Below are positions 1 to 7,784 of a DNA stretch of 64,000 nucleotides, one piece after another. The notes beneath the pieces are model-generated. The model was not told the DNA's origin. It was given only the letters and a program-made list of their open reading frames with translations, and did not search any database. Source of the DNA: Methylomonas koyamae (GTDB taxonomy: Bacteria > Pseudomonadota > Gammaproteobacteria > Methylococcales > Methylomonadaceae); contig NZ_AP019777.1 in the NCBI RefSeq assembly GCF_019669905.1, positions 1,860,001 to 1,924,000 of the forward strand. Direction: 5' to 3'. The position numbers and the translations under genes are program-made. Each line of letters opens with the position of its first letter. The first letter of the stretch is position 1.

Positions 1-70
1 TAAAGGTCGGCAAGCGTCGGATGGTCAACATTTTGAAACTTTGCGAAATCGCGGCGGAGTAGGGGGTTTT

Positions 71-406
71 ATGGAAAATCAATTACACCATTCGGCCTTT
101 ACTACTTTTGAATGCGAGATTGAGTCGGTCCTTTACCGTGTTCAGCGCGGATCTGTGTCTTTTACTGCGGTTCGCGAGCTACGTGAAAAGGCTGATTTTG
201 TCGCTCGTATATTTTCGGAGTCGTCCGTTATGTGGGCGCGCTTTCGGGCTCTTTGGGAAGCTATCGGCGATTGTTACCGTTTTGCCTGCCATGCTGATAT
301 GGCTGATTCCGCCAGTCGCTCTAGCCTGGTCTCTAAACTTCAAAAATTGGTCGAAATCGTTCGTTGCTGGCGGTTGCAGGCTAGCCCATTGCGGGAGGCG
401 TTCTAA
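71..406 (+). CDS. small inovirus-module protein, unknown function
   Basis: A 111-residue product that I do not recognise. I start it at the ATG preceded by AGGGGGTTTT, because the same G-rich ribosome binding site stands before other genes of this phage (654, 4777, 7785). It is rich in Arg, Leu and Ser, with no signal peptide or clear membrane segment. It overlaps the next gene by one base (TAATG), which suggests translational coupling. Placement within the prophage is inferred from the shared ribosome binding site and the compact overlapping layout. The window starts inside the element, so upstream context is missing. Confidence 0.6.
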   Translation: MENQLHHSAFTTFECEIESVLYRVQRGSVSFTAVRELREKADFVARIFSESSVMWARFRALWEAIGDCYRFACHADMADSASRSSLVSKLQKLVEIVRCWRLQASPLREAF

Positions 407-660
407 TGTCTCGCCAAAAGCTTTTCTACTCCCGCACCTTTCGCCGCCGGATACGAAACGGTGCCATTGTTTACGCCGGTTCTCGTTATGTCTCGCCTGC
501 GTTCGATTATCTGGAAGGCACGGAAGTGGATGTAACTAAGTTCGGCTACGAAGTCGGCACCTTTGATATTTCAAAGCTGTTTGTACAGGTGCGGCCGTTC
601 TCGTTGGTTTGTCCTGGCTTCTGGTGTTTTCCTACCAATGGCGAGGGGGTTTTATGCTAA
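406..660 (+). CDS. small inovirus-module protein, unknown function
   Basis: An 84-residue product of no family known to me. Its ATG overlaps the stop of the preceding gene (TAATG) and its 3' end overlaps the start of the next, so it sits in a tightly packed co-translated row. The N-terminus is strongly basic (several Arg in the first 18 residues) and the rest mixes aromatic and acidic residues. A short basic protein here could bind DNA, but nothing in the sequence proves that. Confidence 0.5.
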   Translation: MSRQKLFYSRTFRRRIRNGAIVYAGSRYVSPAFDYLEGTEVDVTKFGYEVGTFDISKLFVQVRPFSLVCPGFWCFPTNGEGVLC

Positions 661-881
661 TCAGCGCCAAAACCCTAGCCGATACCTGCGACTATCTTGT
701 CAATTCCTGCCGTCGTGACATCAACCGAGCGCCCGACGAACTGGAACGCTGCAAGGCTCGTTACCGTGAAAATCTGCGTGGTTTGTCTTTGCTGTTGATC
801 GGTCGGCGCGAAAAAAGCCACGTAGAAAACGCCATTAAGCAAATTGAAACCATACAACCCCGGAGGGCCAAACATGGCTAA
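654..881 (+). CDS. small inovirus-module protein, unknown function
   Basis: A 75-residue, Arg/Lys-rich, probably helical product. The start at 654 is chosen for the GCGAGGGGGTTTT immediately upstream, the same type of site as at gene 71-406; a longer version from 609 would ignore it. The gene overlaps both neighbours (406-660 and 874-1176). There is no recognisable domain and no membrane segment. Function unknown. Confidence 0.55.
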   Translation: MLISAKTLADTCDYLVNSCRRDINRAPDELERCKARYRENLRGLSLLLIGRREKSHVENAIKQIETIQPRRAKHG

Positions 882-1176
882 CCAAACACTTGACCCGTTG
901 GCCGACGCCGATTTGCCGGCCGACTACATGCCCGAGCGGGCCGACATGGCCGAAGCCAAGGCGAAAGAGCGCACCTTCCGTACCGGCGTAACCAATGACA
1001 TTTATTTCAAGCTTGAAAAGGAAAGCGTGGAACGTGGCATTAAGCCCTATGGTTTGACACAGCGCGTCATGACTCTTTACGCCCTGCGAAAATTGGTCTA
1101 CGTCCGCGACCTGCCGGCGGAGCTACAAACCGCAATCGCGGCCCACTACGCCGCCCAGCCTCCGCTTGTCATATGA
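874..1176 (+). CDS. small inovirus-module protein, unknown function
   Basis: A 100-residue product with an acidic N-terminal third and a C-terminal part that looks helical. The start is the ATG after CCCCGGAGGGCCAAAC, a good ribosome binding site. No signal peptide or membrane segment. It is the last gene before the non-coding region at 1177-1605. A small soluble protein next to the putative phage origin could be a regulator, but I cannot assign a family. Confidence 0.6.
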   Translation: MANQTLDPLADADLPADYMPERADMAEAKAKERTFRTGVTNDIYFKLEKESVERGIKPYGLTQRVMTLYALRKLVYVRDLPAELQTAIAAHYAAQPPLVI

Positions 1177-1605
1177 GTGCGGCCAGACACTTCTGGGGAA
1201 TGGGGCCTTTGCCGGTTCAATTCTTTCTAGTGGGTTTAGGTTGGGGGGGAGCCTCTCGCCGTCGCATCGGTCGCGGCCCAACCTTGCGCGGGCCGGTGAG
1301 GGCGTCAAGGGCGCAGCTTGCGGAGAGCGAAGCGGCCCTTGACGCCCTCGGCGGTTTGCGCAAACTCGGCCGCAAACTGACCGATGTGCCGGCTAGGGGC
1401 TTCTCCCCAACCGGCCTGGGGGGGAGTCTTGAGCCCGAGCGGAGGGAGCAAATCAAAATAAGCGGCGCAGCCACATTAATTGGCAAGCGGAGCGCGCAGC
1501 GTAGCGGAGGCGAGAGGGATTGTAGCGTAAATGGCCGGGCTTACGCGGTGTTAGCAATGATGCCCGGTTATTGTAGCGGAAAGCCCGGCCCGTAGGGCTC
1601 GCACT
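1177..1605. other. non-coding region with multiple inverted repeats, candidate phage origin/packaging region
   Basis: About 430 bases without a convincing gene inside the filamentous-phage module. It holds a 15-bp perfect inverted repeat (1298-1312 with 1335-1349), the 12-bp palindrome GTTTGCGCAAAC (1354-1365), a GC-rich hairpin (1388-1415) and a 10-bp inverted repeat (1533-1542 with 1581-1590). In filamentous phages the intergenic region carries the plus/minus-strand origins and the packaging hairpin. By position and structure this is the best candidate for that role. A 140-codon open frame crosses it, but its composition and repeats argue against a protein. Confidence 0.55.
1298..1349. repeat. 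15-bp perfect inverted repeat
   Basis: Arms GAGGGCGTCAAGGGC (1298-1312) and GCCCTTGACGCCCTC (1335-1349) are exact complements around a 22-nt loop. In single-stranded phage DNA this would fold into a stable hairpin, the kind that serves as packaging signal or complementary-strand origin in inoviruses. The role is inferred; the complementarity is visible. Confidence 0.75.
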
Positions 1606-1848
1606 ATGCACTACAGCTATCAGCCCGACTACATGCAAAAGCCACGGCCCGACCTGCGGCACTACGCGCCAAAGGCCGAGCTAATCGACTTTTTCGAATC
1701 ACAGATTGAACGGCTATCGATCCAGCTTGAAGACGAAACCTTAACCCCGAAACAACAGGCGGTAAAAGACCAGCTACTTCAAAACTATCAGCACCACCTA
1801 AACAGATTAAACCAACCGGCGCTTATCGCCACCCACAACCAACCGTAA
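1606..1848 (+). CDS. small inovirus-module protein, unknown function
   Basis: An 80-residue, highly polar product with a probable helical middle (residues about 25-65, rich in Glu, Gln, Leu). No ribosome binding site is obvious before the ATG at 1606; an internal Met at 1633 is an alternative start. It lies between the repeat-rich region and the probable ssDNA-binding protein gene, on the same strand. No family recognised; moderate confidence that it is expressed. Confidence 0.45.
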   Translation: MHYSYQPDYMQKPRPDLRHYAPKAELIDFFESQIERLSIQLEDETLTPKQQAVKDQLLQNYQHHLNRLNQPALIATHNQP

Positions 1849-1866
1849 CAAACTGAGGCAATCAAC

Positions 1867-2319
1867 ATGCAAACCAATGACCTGGAAACCATAACTACAA
1901 CGTTCGTCGGTCAAGTCGAATCTGCCACCAAATACGAGATTGACGCCGATAACAAAGGCGCGTCCTTATGGGTGACTAAGCCCACCAGCGGCCGCAATCC
2001 CAACGTAATCGGCCGCGAAATCATAAAAGTACGCATGCCCCACGACATGTTCGCCAAACTCAAAGCCGACCACGACGCCGGAGATATTCAATTCCCGTGC
2101 TTAATGGAAATCCAAGCCGAAGTTGACATGGGCGGCGGCAATCGCGCAGCACTAACGGCAATTAGCATCCGCAAACACATACCCGAGCCGTTAGATGTTT
2201 CGGCCGACAAAATCGACACAACGACCGGCGAAATCCTACCCGGTCCCGGTGCGGCCATGGCTGAAGGCCTAAAACCCGATGCCAAAACCGACATAAAACC
2301 AGACAACAAAACCAAATAA
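1867..2319 (+). CDS. probable phage ssDNA-binding protein (gpV-like)
   Basis: A 150-residue protein directly upstream of the coat genes, the usual place for the gene V-type single-stranded DNA-binding protein that coats progeny DNA and halts double-strand synthesis. Residues about 8-105 alternate in a beta-strand-like pattern with conserved-looking glycines and could form an OB fold. The C-terminal 40 residues are acidic and low-complexity (Pro, Asp, Lys), like the acidic tails of many SSBs. A TGAGG ribosome binding site precedes the ATG. The assignment rests on position, size and tail rather than on a diagnostic motif. Confidence 0.55.
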   Translation: MQTNDLETITTTFVGQVESATKYEIDADNKGASLWVTKPTSGRNPNVIGREIIKVRMPHDMFAKLKADHDAGDIQFPCLMEIQAEVDMGGGNRAALTAISIRKHIPEPLDVSADKIDTTTGEILPGPGAAMAEGLKPDAKTDIKPDNKTK

Positions 2320-2325
2320 ACAGCC

Positions 2326-2571
2326 ATGCAGACAATTGCCTGCAATGGCGAACTGACCATAACCGGAACCGCTACGCTAATCACCGATGCGAGCTGTTCT
2401 GGTACATGGGTTGCGGTCGGAGTGGGTGAGCCATTCAACCCCGCAACGCTTGACCCGTCTGCCGTCGTCGGTGCGATCGGCAGCGGCTTTATAGTGGCCG
2501 GAATCCCTCTGTTAGTGGTTCTTCTCGGTCGTATCGTCCTTGAACAAATTAGAGGTTCAAACAATGACTAA
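2326..2571 (+). CDS. small inner-membrane phage protein, probable minor structural protein
   Basis: An 81-residue protein with no cleavable signal. The N-terminal part has two cysteines (C6, C24) followed by a conserved-looking Trp and a PFNPATLDPS stretch, and a single hydrophobic segment spans roughly residues 48-68 before a short charged tail. Many gammaproteobacterial inoviruses encode such a small Cys-Cys-Trp plus one-helix protein just before the major coat gene; it may be a tip protein or a membrane assembly partner. It overlaps the major coat gene by eight bases, indicating coupled translation. Confidence 0.6.
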   Translation: MQTIACNGELTITGTATLITDASCSGTWVAVGVGEPFNPATLDPSAVVGAIGSGFIVAGIPLLVVLLGRIVLEQIRGSNND

Positions 2572-2803
2572 CTCAAAACGCAAAAACGCAAGCTTTCTAC
2601 TGAAAGCTTTTCTGGGCTTATTCCTGATGGCCTTCGGTCTGGATGCCTTCGCGGAACCTCCAGACTTCACCGATCTGACCGATGCGGTTGATTTTTCAAC
2701 CGTCATAACCGCCTTGATGACAATCATGGGCGCGTTGGCCGGTGTTTACATCGTCAACCGTGGCGGCAATATGATCCTCGGCAAGATTGGCGGTCGTCGC
2801 TAA
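2564..2803 (+). CDS. major coat protein precursor (pVIII-like)
   Basis: A 79-residue precursor. Residues 1-30 are a classic signal peptide: basic start, hydrophobic core and a cleavage-like AFA before Glu31. The mature part is about 49 residues: an acidic N-terminus (EPPDFTDLTD), a hydrophobic membrane helix and a basic C-terminus ending in Arg-Arg that would face the packaged DNA. This is the standard plan of filamentous phage major coat proteins. The start at 2564 gives the proper signal peptide; an upstream TTG does not. A hairpin terminator follows ten bases downstream, as after gene VIII of Ff phages. Confidence 0.85.
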   Translation: MTNSKRKNASFLLKAFLGLFLMAFGLDAFAEPPDFTDLTDAVDFSTVITALMTIMGALAGVYIVNRGGNMILGKIGGRR

Positions 2804-2812
2804 TCAAAAAAC

Positions 2813-2840
2813 AACGGCCGGGAAACCGGCCGTTTCCTTA
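2813..2840 (+). terminator. hairpin terminator after the major coat gene
   Basis: AACGGCCGG (2813-2821) pairs perfectly with CCGGCCGTT (2826-2834) around a GAAA tetraloop, followed by a short T-rich stretch. Its place between the major coat gene and the minor/adsorption genes parallels the strong terminator after gene VIII in Ff phages, which limits expression of the downstream genes. Confidence 0.75.
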
Positions 2841-2868
2841 TTCAAAAACTTAAACAACAGGGGGCAAC

Positions 2869-3219
2869 ATGCCAACGCTTCCGCCGTGCCCGTCTGACGG
2901 CTCCATACAACCGCCGGCCTGCAAAATCGACCAGTTCAAAGACTTTATGCATACCATTGTAGAGGGAATCGGCGCCTTTCCGTCTGCGCTGATCTCTGTA
3001 ATGGCGACCGCGGCCGGGCTCTATATCGTCGTAGCCGGCGGCAACATGATCCTTGGCAAAATCAGCGGCCGAACCGAAACCAGCGGTACAGAATCGAGCG
3101 GTACAGATTTAGCCGTTGCTGACGACCGCGCCGATTATTACAACAACTCTAGCTATGAAACCGTTCACGATGACTACATCGACGTTCGGGATTATCGTCG
3201 GGTTCGGGACGATGACTAG
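2869..3219 (+). CDS. second coat-like membrane protein with acidic tail
   Basis: A 116-residue protein whose membrane helix and following motif (GLYIVVAGGNMILGKISGR) closely match the end of the major coat protein (GVYIVNRGGNMILGKIGGR), so the two genes look like paralogues. It has no cleavable signal; the N-terminus carries two cysteines and many prolines. After the coat motif it runs on for about 48 residues rich in Asp, Tyr, Ser and Thr. Translation starts from a strong site, AACAGGGGGCAAC, which is repeated before the microprotein at 3244. It may be a minor coat or an assembly protein; its function is unknown. Confidence 0.7.
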   Translation: MPTLPPCPSDGSIQPPACKIDQFKDFMHTIVEGIGAFPSALISVMATAAGLYIVVAGGNMILGKISGRTETSGTESSGTDLAVADDRADYYNNSSYETVHDDYIDVRDYRRVRDDD

Positions 3220-4768
3220 CCAAACCAACCAACAGGGGGCAACATGGCCGACCTTTATTACTGGGCGTTTTTCTGTACTGGCATTGGCATTGCTTTTGTT
3301 GCTTTTAAGCCCTTTCGTTAATGCCGCGGACCTTATTCACTGCGCTAACTATCCGGGTACATCAACCGCTACGGGTGACTATCAGTGTGATTATGTAACG
3401 TCTCGAACTCGCCCGTTAGGCCGCATGGATAACAACGGCCAGTTGTGTCTAGCTTCAAATAGTTGGAGCGCTACCGCGTTCGCTGATAGGTGCGGAACGT
3501 TGCAGGCCCCGGCGCAGACTGCCATGCAACCTTGTGCTGAGGGTGTCAATTCGTCTTGCTACGACACTCTTTCTACGTTCCAACCTGCCTGTGCCAGCGG
3601 CGAAACGCGCGGCGCTGACTTGGTTTGTCATGCGCCGGCGCAATGCCCCGAATTCCATACCGGCACTCCGCCAAACTGCTTGCCGCCGTGCGTCGGTGGC
3701 GAGCACCGAAACGAACAAGGGATCTGTACGTTTAACCCCAACTGCTACCAAACCAGCGGGCCGGGGTTCTATTTCGACATTAACGAACGCCAATGCATAA
3801 CGGAACCGAACGTGGTTGGCGAGTGTACCGGCAGCCGGAAGCAATATTGCACGCCTACAAACGATTGCATTTTCGAAAACGAAACCTGCTCAAACAATCC
3901 GCTCGATAAAGTCGCGCGGGAGCTGCTGCGGTCCGATTGGAACCCTCCAAGCCATGATCGAGTTGAACAGGCAGATTCAACCGTCGATCAGTACAAATTA
4001 GCCGCACAACAGGCCGTTAGCAATTTCCAAGATATAGCCGACCAGGCCCAGGCCGACTATGACGACGCTCAACAAGCGTACCAAAACGACCCAACGCCAG
4101 AAAACCTTAACAACATGATTGAGGCCGCTAATAACCTGGCGAGCGCTCAAAATGACCTGGCCGGCGCTACGGCGTCCTCTCAAGCCATCGGCAACAAGTC
4201 GAACAAAATAAACGAAATAGACGAAAACTTCGACGAAGAGGAAACCATGCCAGGCATCGGCGAAAACTACGCCGAAAACGCCGAAGAAGAGGCCGAAGAG
4301 GCCTTCGATGACCTAGACGACGCCCTAGACGGCGATTATCCCTGTGAAGAGTTCTTTGATTGGGTCGTTTGCTATGAAGAAGACGGCCCAACCGACGGCG
4401 ATCCCGACGGGGACGGCGGCACCAGCGGCGGTTCGACCGATGAAGGTTCCGACATTAACGAGGGCGACATAAGCAACGGCCAAGGCCCGAAGTTCGGCGA
4501 AACTGACACGGTCGGCGAAACCGGTGAAAAGTGGGTTGATGCGCTGGAAAAGTGGGAGCCTGTTAAGGGCATTAACGAAATCCGCGGAATGGATTTTTCC
4601 GCCAATGGTGAATGCCCGATTCTCGAAATCGACACGACCGAAGACTTCTTCGGCGTCTTGTCCACCGACTTTCACTGCGAATTAATCGGCGAACATTACA
4701 CCATGATTCAGAATTTCGCCCGGCTGAGCTGGGTTATCGGTGCCTTTTTCTTATTTCTGATGATGTAG
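3212..4768 (+). CDS. adsorption/attachment minor coat protein (pIII/TspB-like)
   Basis: A 518-residue protein with a signal peptide (hydrophobic core about residues 20-37, cleavage near VNAA). A cysteine-rich N-terminal region follows (to about residue 230), then an Ala/Gln/Asp/Glu-rich helical stretch, an acidic Gly/Asp spacer and a C-terminal domain with paired cysteines ending in one membrane helix (LSWVIGAFFLFLMM). This is the layout of filamentous-phage adsorption proteins that cap the virion and bind the receptor. Size and Cys-rich region resemble the TspB-type proteins of Neisseria phages. The ATG overlaps the preceding stop; it is the only ATG giving an intact signal peptide. Confidence 0.75.
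   Translation: MTSQTNQQGATWPTFITGRFSVLALALLLLLLSPFVNAADLIHCANYPGTSTATGDYQCDYVTSRTRPLGRMDNNGQLCLASNSWSATAFADRCGTLQAPAQTAMQPCAEGVNSSCYDTLSTFQPACASGETRGADLVCHAPAQCPEFHTGTPPNCLPPCVGGEHRNEQGICTFNPNCYQTSGPGFYFDINERQCITEPNVVGECTGSRKQYCTPTNDCIFENETCSNNPLDKVARELLRSDWNPPSHDRVEQADSTVDQYKLAAQQAVSNFQDIADQAQADYDDAQQAYQNDPTPENLNNMIEAANNLASAQNDLAGATASSQAIGNKSNKINEIDENFDEEETMPGIGENYAENAEEEAEEAFDDLDDALDGDYPCEEFFDWVVCYEEDGPTDGDPDGDGGTSGGSTDEGSDINEGDISNGQGPKFGETDTVGETGEKWVDALEKWEPVKGINEIRGMDFSANGECPILEIDTTEDFFGVLSTDFHCELIGEHYTMIQNFARLSWVIGAFFLFLMM
3244..3321 (+). CDS. nested 25-residue membrane microprotein (pVII/pIX-like candidate)
   Basis: A 25-codon frame lies out of frame inside the signal-peptide coding part of the pIII-like gene. 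It starts at an ATG preceded by AACAGGGGGCAAC, identical to the site before the coat-like gene at 2869; that strong site has no other start to serve. The product begins MADLYYW, has a Gly/Ile/Phe/Ala hydrophobic core and ends in a basic KPFR. The tiny tip proteins pVII and pIX of Ff phages are about 32-33 residues, also one helix, also unprocessed. Standard gene callers would miss it. Confidence 0.65.
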   Translation: MADLYYWAFFCTGIGIAFVAFKPFR

Positions 4769-4776
4769 GGGGTTAT

Positions 4777-5085
4777 ATGTACCAAGTCGGTTATTTACAG
4801 GACATATTTAAATTTTTTATTGATCTCATTAAATACGCGCTGGAAAAAATAGGCGAGTTATTACTTGAGGCCTTAACCGCAATTTTCGAAATTTTACCCG
4901 ACCCCTGCTGTGTCAAAGAGGCGGTTAGCATGTTTCGCTGGCTCTCTAATTCCTTGCATTCTGGCGGTCATTTCTCTTTGTTGTCTTGGGTATTCGATGT
5001 AATCGATTTCGAATTTGGTTTCCGCGTTATTCTCTGCACCCTAATCGCTCGTTTTATTATTCGTCGGCTTCCAGGGATCGGCTAA
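4777..5085 (+). CDS. pVI-like minor coat/membrane protein
   Basis: A 102-residue hydrophobic protein with an amphipathic or membrane N-terminal segment, a Cys-Cys pair (PDPCC) near residue 43 and a C-terminal hydrophobic stretch ending in basic residues. Its size, hydrophobicity and place between the adsorption gene and the Zot gene match the pVI-type (DUF2523-like) proteins of inoviruses, which cap the pIII end of the particle. The start is fixed by TAGGGGGTTAT before the ATG. It ends two bases before the next gene. Confidence 0.65.
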   Translation: MYQVGYLQDIFKFFIDLIKYALEKIGELLLEALTAIFEILPDPCCVKEAVSMFRWLSNSLHSGGHFSLLSWVFDVIDFEFGFRVILCTLIARFIIRRLPGIG

Positions 5086-5086
5086 T

Positions 5087-5275
5087 ATGAACGATCATAT
5101 ATTTGTTTATTTGTGTCCTTCTGTTGCCAGGCGTATATCTTACCCGCTTTGCAATTGTAAAAACCCTGTTTACGGTTACTGGGGTTTTAAGGGCAAAAAC
5201 CATCCGCATTACCGGAAACCCTTTGCGGATCGCGTGTGCTGCGACCGGTGCGAAACCTTCGCCGTTCTCGCCTAA
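5087..5275 (+). CDS. small Cys-rich protein, unknown, between pVI-like and zot
   Basis: A 62-residue frame filling the gap between two phage genes; its stop abuts the ATG of zot. It has six cysteines (10, 22, 24, 51, 52, 55), including C-x-C and C-C-x-x-C pairs that could bind zinc. An overlapping frame (5103-5294, TTG start) gives an alternative basic, hydrophobic product. The ATG start and tight packing favour this frame, but I cannot exclude the other. Confidence 0.4.
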   Translation: MNDHIFVYLCPSVARRISYPLCNCKNPVYGYWGFKGKNHPHYRKPFADRVCCDRCETFAVLA

Positions 5276-6361
5276 ATGGCTATCCCGGCGCTAGTAGGCC
5301 TTCCAGGTCATGGCAAAAGCTATTCAGCGGTTGAGCTATTTATTATTGCGGCGATAACCGAAAAGCGCAAAATAGTTACCAATATCCCGCTAAATATCGA
5401 TAATTTAAAGCGCGATTATCCCGACTATAATTTCGACGGGTGTTTAATCGATATTGATTTAGACAAGCTCAAAACCGCCGGCCCGGAAGCCTGGCGCGAT
5501 CCGGCTACTATGCCGCCTTCAGCCTTATATCTGCTCGATGAATTATGGAAAATATGGCCGGCCGGCCTTAAGGCGTCGAATATTCCGCCTTATCAACTCT
5601 CGTTTATAAAAGAACACCGCCACTATCTGGACGAAACCGGCCGGGAGCCCGATATAGTCCTCGTGACTCAAAACCTTGAGGACATTTGTAACGCCGTTCG
5701 AACGATGGTTGAAACAACCATTATCTGCACGAAATTAACCGCGGTCGGTAAAAAGGGCAATTTCCGCCGCGATTACTACGAAGGATCGGTAAAAGGTTTT
5801 CAGGGTCCGAAAAGTAAGTTTATTCGGTCCGATCACATGGTGAAATATCAAGCTGAGGTCTGGCAATATTACAAAAGCCACACAAAGGCCAGCGGTAACG
5901 TTACCGCCGTCAATAATACCGGCGTTGTCTCTGCGACGGTATTTAACGGCCTCGGCTTTAAGATTGGTGTAGCTGCCTTGGTTCTATTTATTTCGATGGC
6001 TATTTGGGGTTACTTTAAAACATCAAGCGATGTTGAAAAACTCACAAAAAAACCGGTAACAATCGCAAAACCCGCGCCCCCTGCCACCGTCAACGCCGCC
6101 CCTCGTACTGCGCAGCCCCAAAACCAACCAAAACCAACACAGTTGGTTTCGTCCAGTTACCGCCTGGCCGGTATTTACGTGCTGCCGGGGTCGTCTATCG
6201 CGGTGATAGCGACCAATGACGGCCGGTCGATTCGGATTGATGCCACTAAACATTGCCATTTAGATATTGAGTATTCCTGCGATTTTGAGCAACAGAAAGT
6301 AACCCGTTATAGCGGCTCTTCCGGTTCAATCTTATCTTCTCCAAAAGATTCAGCCGGCTAA
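5276..6361 (+). CDS. zot: Zot/pI-like phage assembly ATPase
   Basis: A 361-residue inner-membrane ATPase that drives extrusion of filamentous particles. It has the Walker A motif GLPGHGKS at residues 8-15, a Walker B strand ending in Asp-Glu (ALYLLDE, 83-89) and a sensor-like LVTQN (129-133). One membrane helix at about 229-247 is followed by a periplasmic C-terminal part with two cysteines (HCHLDIEYSC region) typical of Zot proteins. The ATG comes directly after the preceding stop. This is the hallmark inovirus gene and secures identification of the element. Confidence 0.93.
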   Translation: MAIPALVGLPGHGKSYSAVELFIIAAITEKRKIVTNIPLNIDNLKRDYPDYNFDGCLIDIDLDKLKTAGPEAWRDPATMPPSALYLLDELWKIWPAGLKASNIPPYQLSFIKEHRHYLDETGREPDIVLVTQNLEDICNAVRTMVETTIICTKLTAVGKKGNFRRDYYEGSVKGFQGPKSKFIRSDHMVKYQAEVWQYYKSHTKASGNVTAVNNTGVVSATVFNGLGFKIGVAALVLFISMAIWGYFKTSSDVEKLTKKPVTIAKPAPPATVNAAPRTAQPQNQPKPTQLVSSSYRLAGIYVLPGSSIAVIATNDGRSIRIDATKHCHLDIEYSCDFEQQKVTRYSGSSGSILSSPKDSAG

Positions 6362-6366
6362 CCCTC

Positions 6367-6474
6367 ATGCCGTTTTTTAAAAGCCTAAACAGTGAACAGA
6401 ACGAACCGGCGGCGGCTGAGAGTGTAGCGGTTCAGTTGCCGCCGGTCACGTCCTTGTATCACGTGACAGACTAA
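6367..6474 (+). CDS. 35-residue open frame between zot and rep
   Basis: A short frame five bases after the zot stop, encoding a Pro/Ala/Val/Glu-rich peptide that starts MPFFKSLN. It fills the gap between zot and rep on the same strand, but no ribosome binding site is clear. It may be a real small phage protein or chance; no function is suggested. Confidence 0.35.
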   Translation: MPFFKSLNSEQNEPAAAESVAVQLPPVTSLYHVTD

Positions 6475-6502
6475 CCCTTAAAAAGTGTGGATAAGTAGCA
6501 TT

Positions 6503-7768
6503 ATGAAATATTCAGATAGATATGATTTAGCTGCGTTGTCGTCCTATGATCCAACGCCGAACCAAACCGGTTCAATTTTCATTAACGATGTCGGCTTTTA
6601 CGATCTGTCGAACGTGTCGATAGTCGGTCGTTTCGTCGATACCGTTCGCCAGTTGTTTTATGGCCTGCCACGGCCCGAAATGATTCGCCGTCTTGAAACT
6701 TTTTCGGAGGCAAAAACGCCGTTGGTCACATTGAACGAGAATGGCGGCGATTTATGGCATTTTTCCAAAATGGGTAAAGTCGCCCGGTATCGCTACAAAT
6801 TGCAAAATAACGACTTAGGGATAGTTATCCTGTTCGGTTCGTACTTTCAAAAGCTCGATTCGATAGGCCAGCACCTAAAAATTGAACTGTCGCCACATTT
6901 CATAAGCCAACGCAGTATAACGAAAATATGGCAACGCCTTTTTTCTGGCTTTGGCTCTTTTGCTAACGCCTTTTTAGAAAATCCCATTCCTAAAGGTTGT
7001 GCTGTCCATTTGGCGGTTGATTATCAAAACTTTGCGTTACCCGCCGATTTCGTTTCTAACGTTAAATGCTACGCTCGGACTATTCGAGCATTTGACGATG
7101 TAACGGAATTGGATTTATCGCAATTAACGGCGGGGGTTTCCTCGTTCGGTGGTCCTGGTGTTGAGCAAAATTATTTAATCGGTTCAGCCTCTAATTTCCA
7201 GGTTTGTCTATACGATAAAACCAAGTCGGCCATTCGCGACGACAAAATCGACTATTTTAAAGCCCAGTGGCAAAACCACGACGAAAATCAAAAGGTTCGG
7301 CGTATTGAATTACGCTTTCACCACCAAATTACCCGTGAGGTAGGGCAGCATCTAGGGAGGAGCCTGGAAGCCTGGCCGGATGTTGCAGAAGTGCTAACCG
7401 ATCTGTGGCGCTATGGCATGGGGCTTGTTCGTTATCATCTTGATAAAAATCTAGTTCACCCTATTTGGCAGCTATTAACCTTTGATGCACAGTTTTACGT
7501 TCCGGCCGACGGCCTAAATATTAGCCGAAAAAAAAAGGACTCTATCGACCCTGTAGCGAAGAACGTCGCGATGATGATCGGCAATATAATTACACTGGCG
7601 GCGCGTCGTGGATTCAATGCGAAACAAACGCTATCGCAACTCTATAAACTCACGTTTTACGATGAAATAATTAGTTATTACCGGTCCAGGGGGTTAGGCG
7701 AATCCGATTTGCAGGAAACTATCGAAAAGGGTTTGGCGTTACGAAAATTAATAGGCAAAGCTGCGTAA
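6503..7768 (+). CDS. rolling-circle replication initiator (Rep_trans-like)
   Basis: A 421-residue protein matching the replication-initiation proteins of RstA/Rep_trans type that nick the phage origin. The diagnostic stretch is in the middle: a glycine-serine turn, then VCLYDK and, about 30 residues later, RRIELRFHHQI, the YDK...RxExR pattern of these initiators. The likely catalytic tyrosine lies in this family region, but I cannot fix its position by eye. I start at the ATG at 6503; a GTG 18 bases upstream is possible, and neither has a strong ribosome binding site. The origin it acts on is probably in 1177-1605. Confidence 0.75.
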   Translation: MKYSDRYDLAALSSYDPTPNQTGSIFINDVGFYDLSNVSIVGRFVDTVRQLFYGLPRPEMIRRLETFSEAKTPLVTLNENGGDLWHFSKMGKVARYRYKLQNNDLGIVILFGSYFQKLDSIGQHLKIELSPHFISQRSITKIWQRLFSGFGSFANAFLENPIPKGCAVHLAVDYQNFALPADFVSNVKCYARTIRAFDDVTELDLSQLTAGVSSFGGPGVEQNYLIGSASNFQVCLYDKTKSAIRDDKIDYFKAQWQNHDENQKVRRIELRFHHQITREVGQHLGRSLEAWPDVAEVLTDLWRYGMGLVRYHLDKNLVHPIWQLLTFDAQFYVPADGLNISRKKKDSIDPVAKNVAMMIGNIITLAARRGFNAKQTLSQLYKLTFYDEIISYYRSRGLGESDLQETIEKGLALRKLIGKAA

Positions 7769-7784
7769 ATAATAGGGGGTTAAT

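Noticed and set aside
1173..1595. 140-codon open frame in the phage gap
   Set aside because: Its sequence is made of inverted repeats and low-complexity Gly/Arg/Ser stretches, and there is no ribosome binding site; treated as non-coding origin region.
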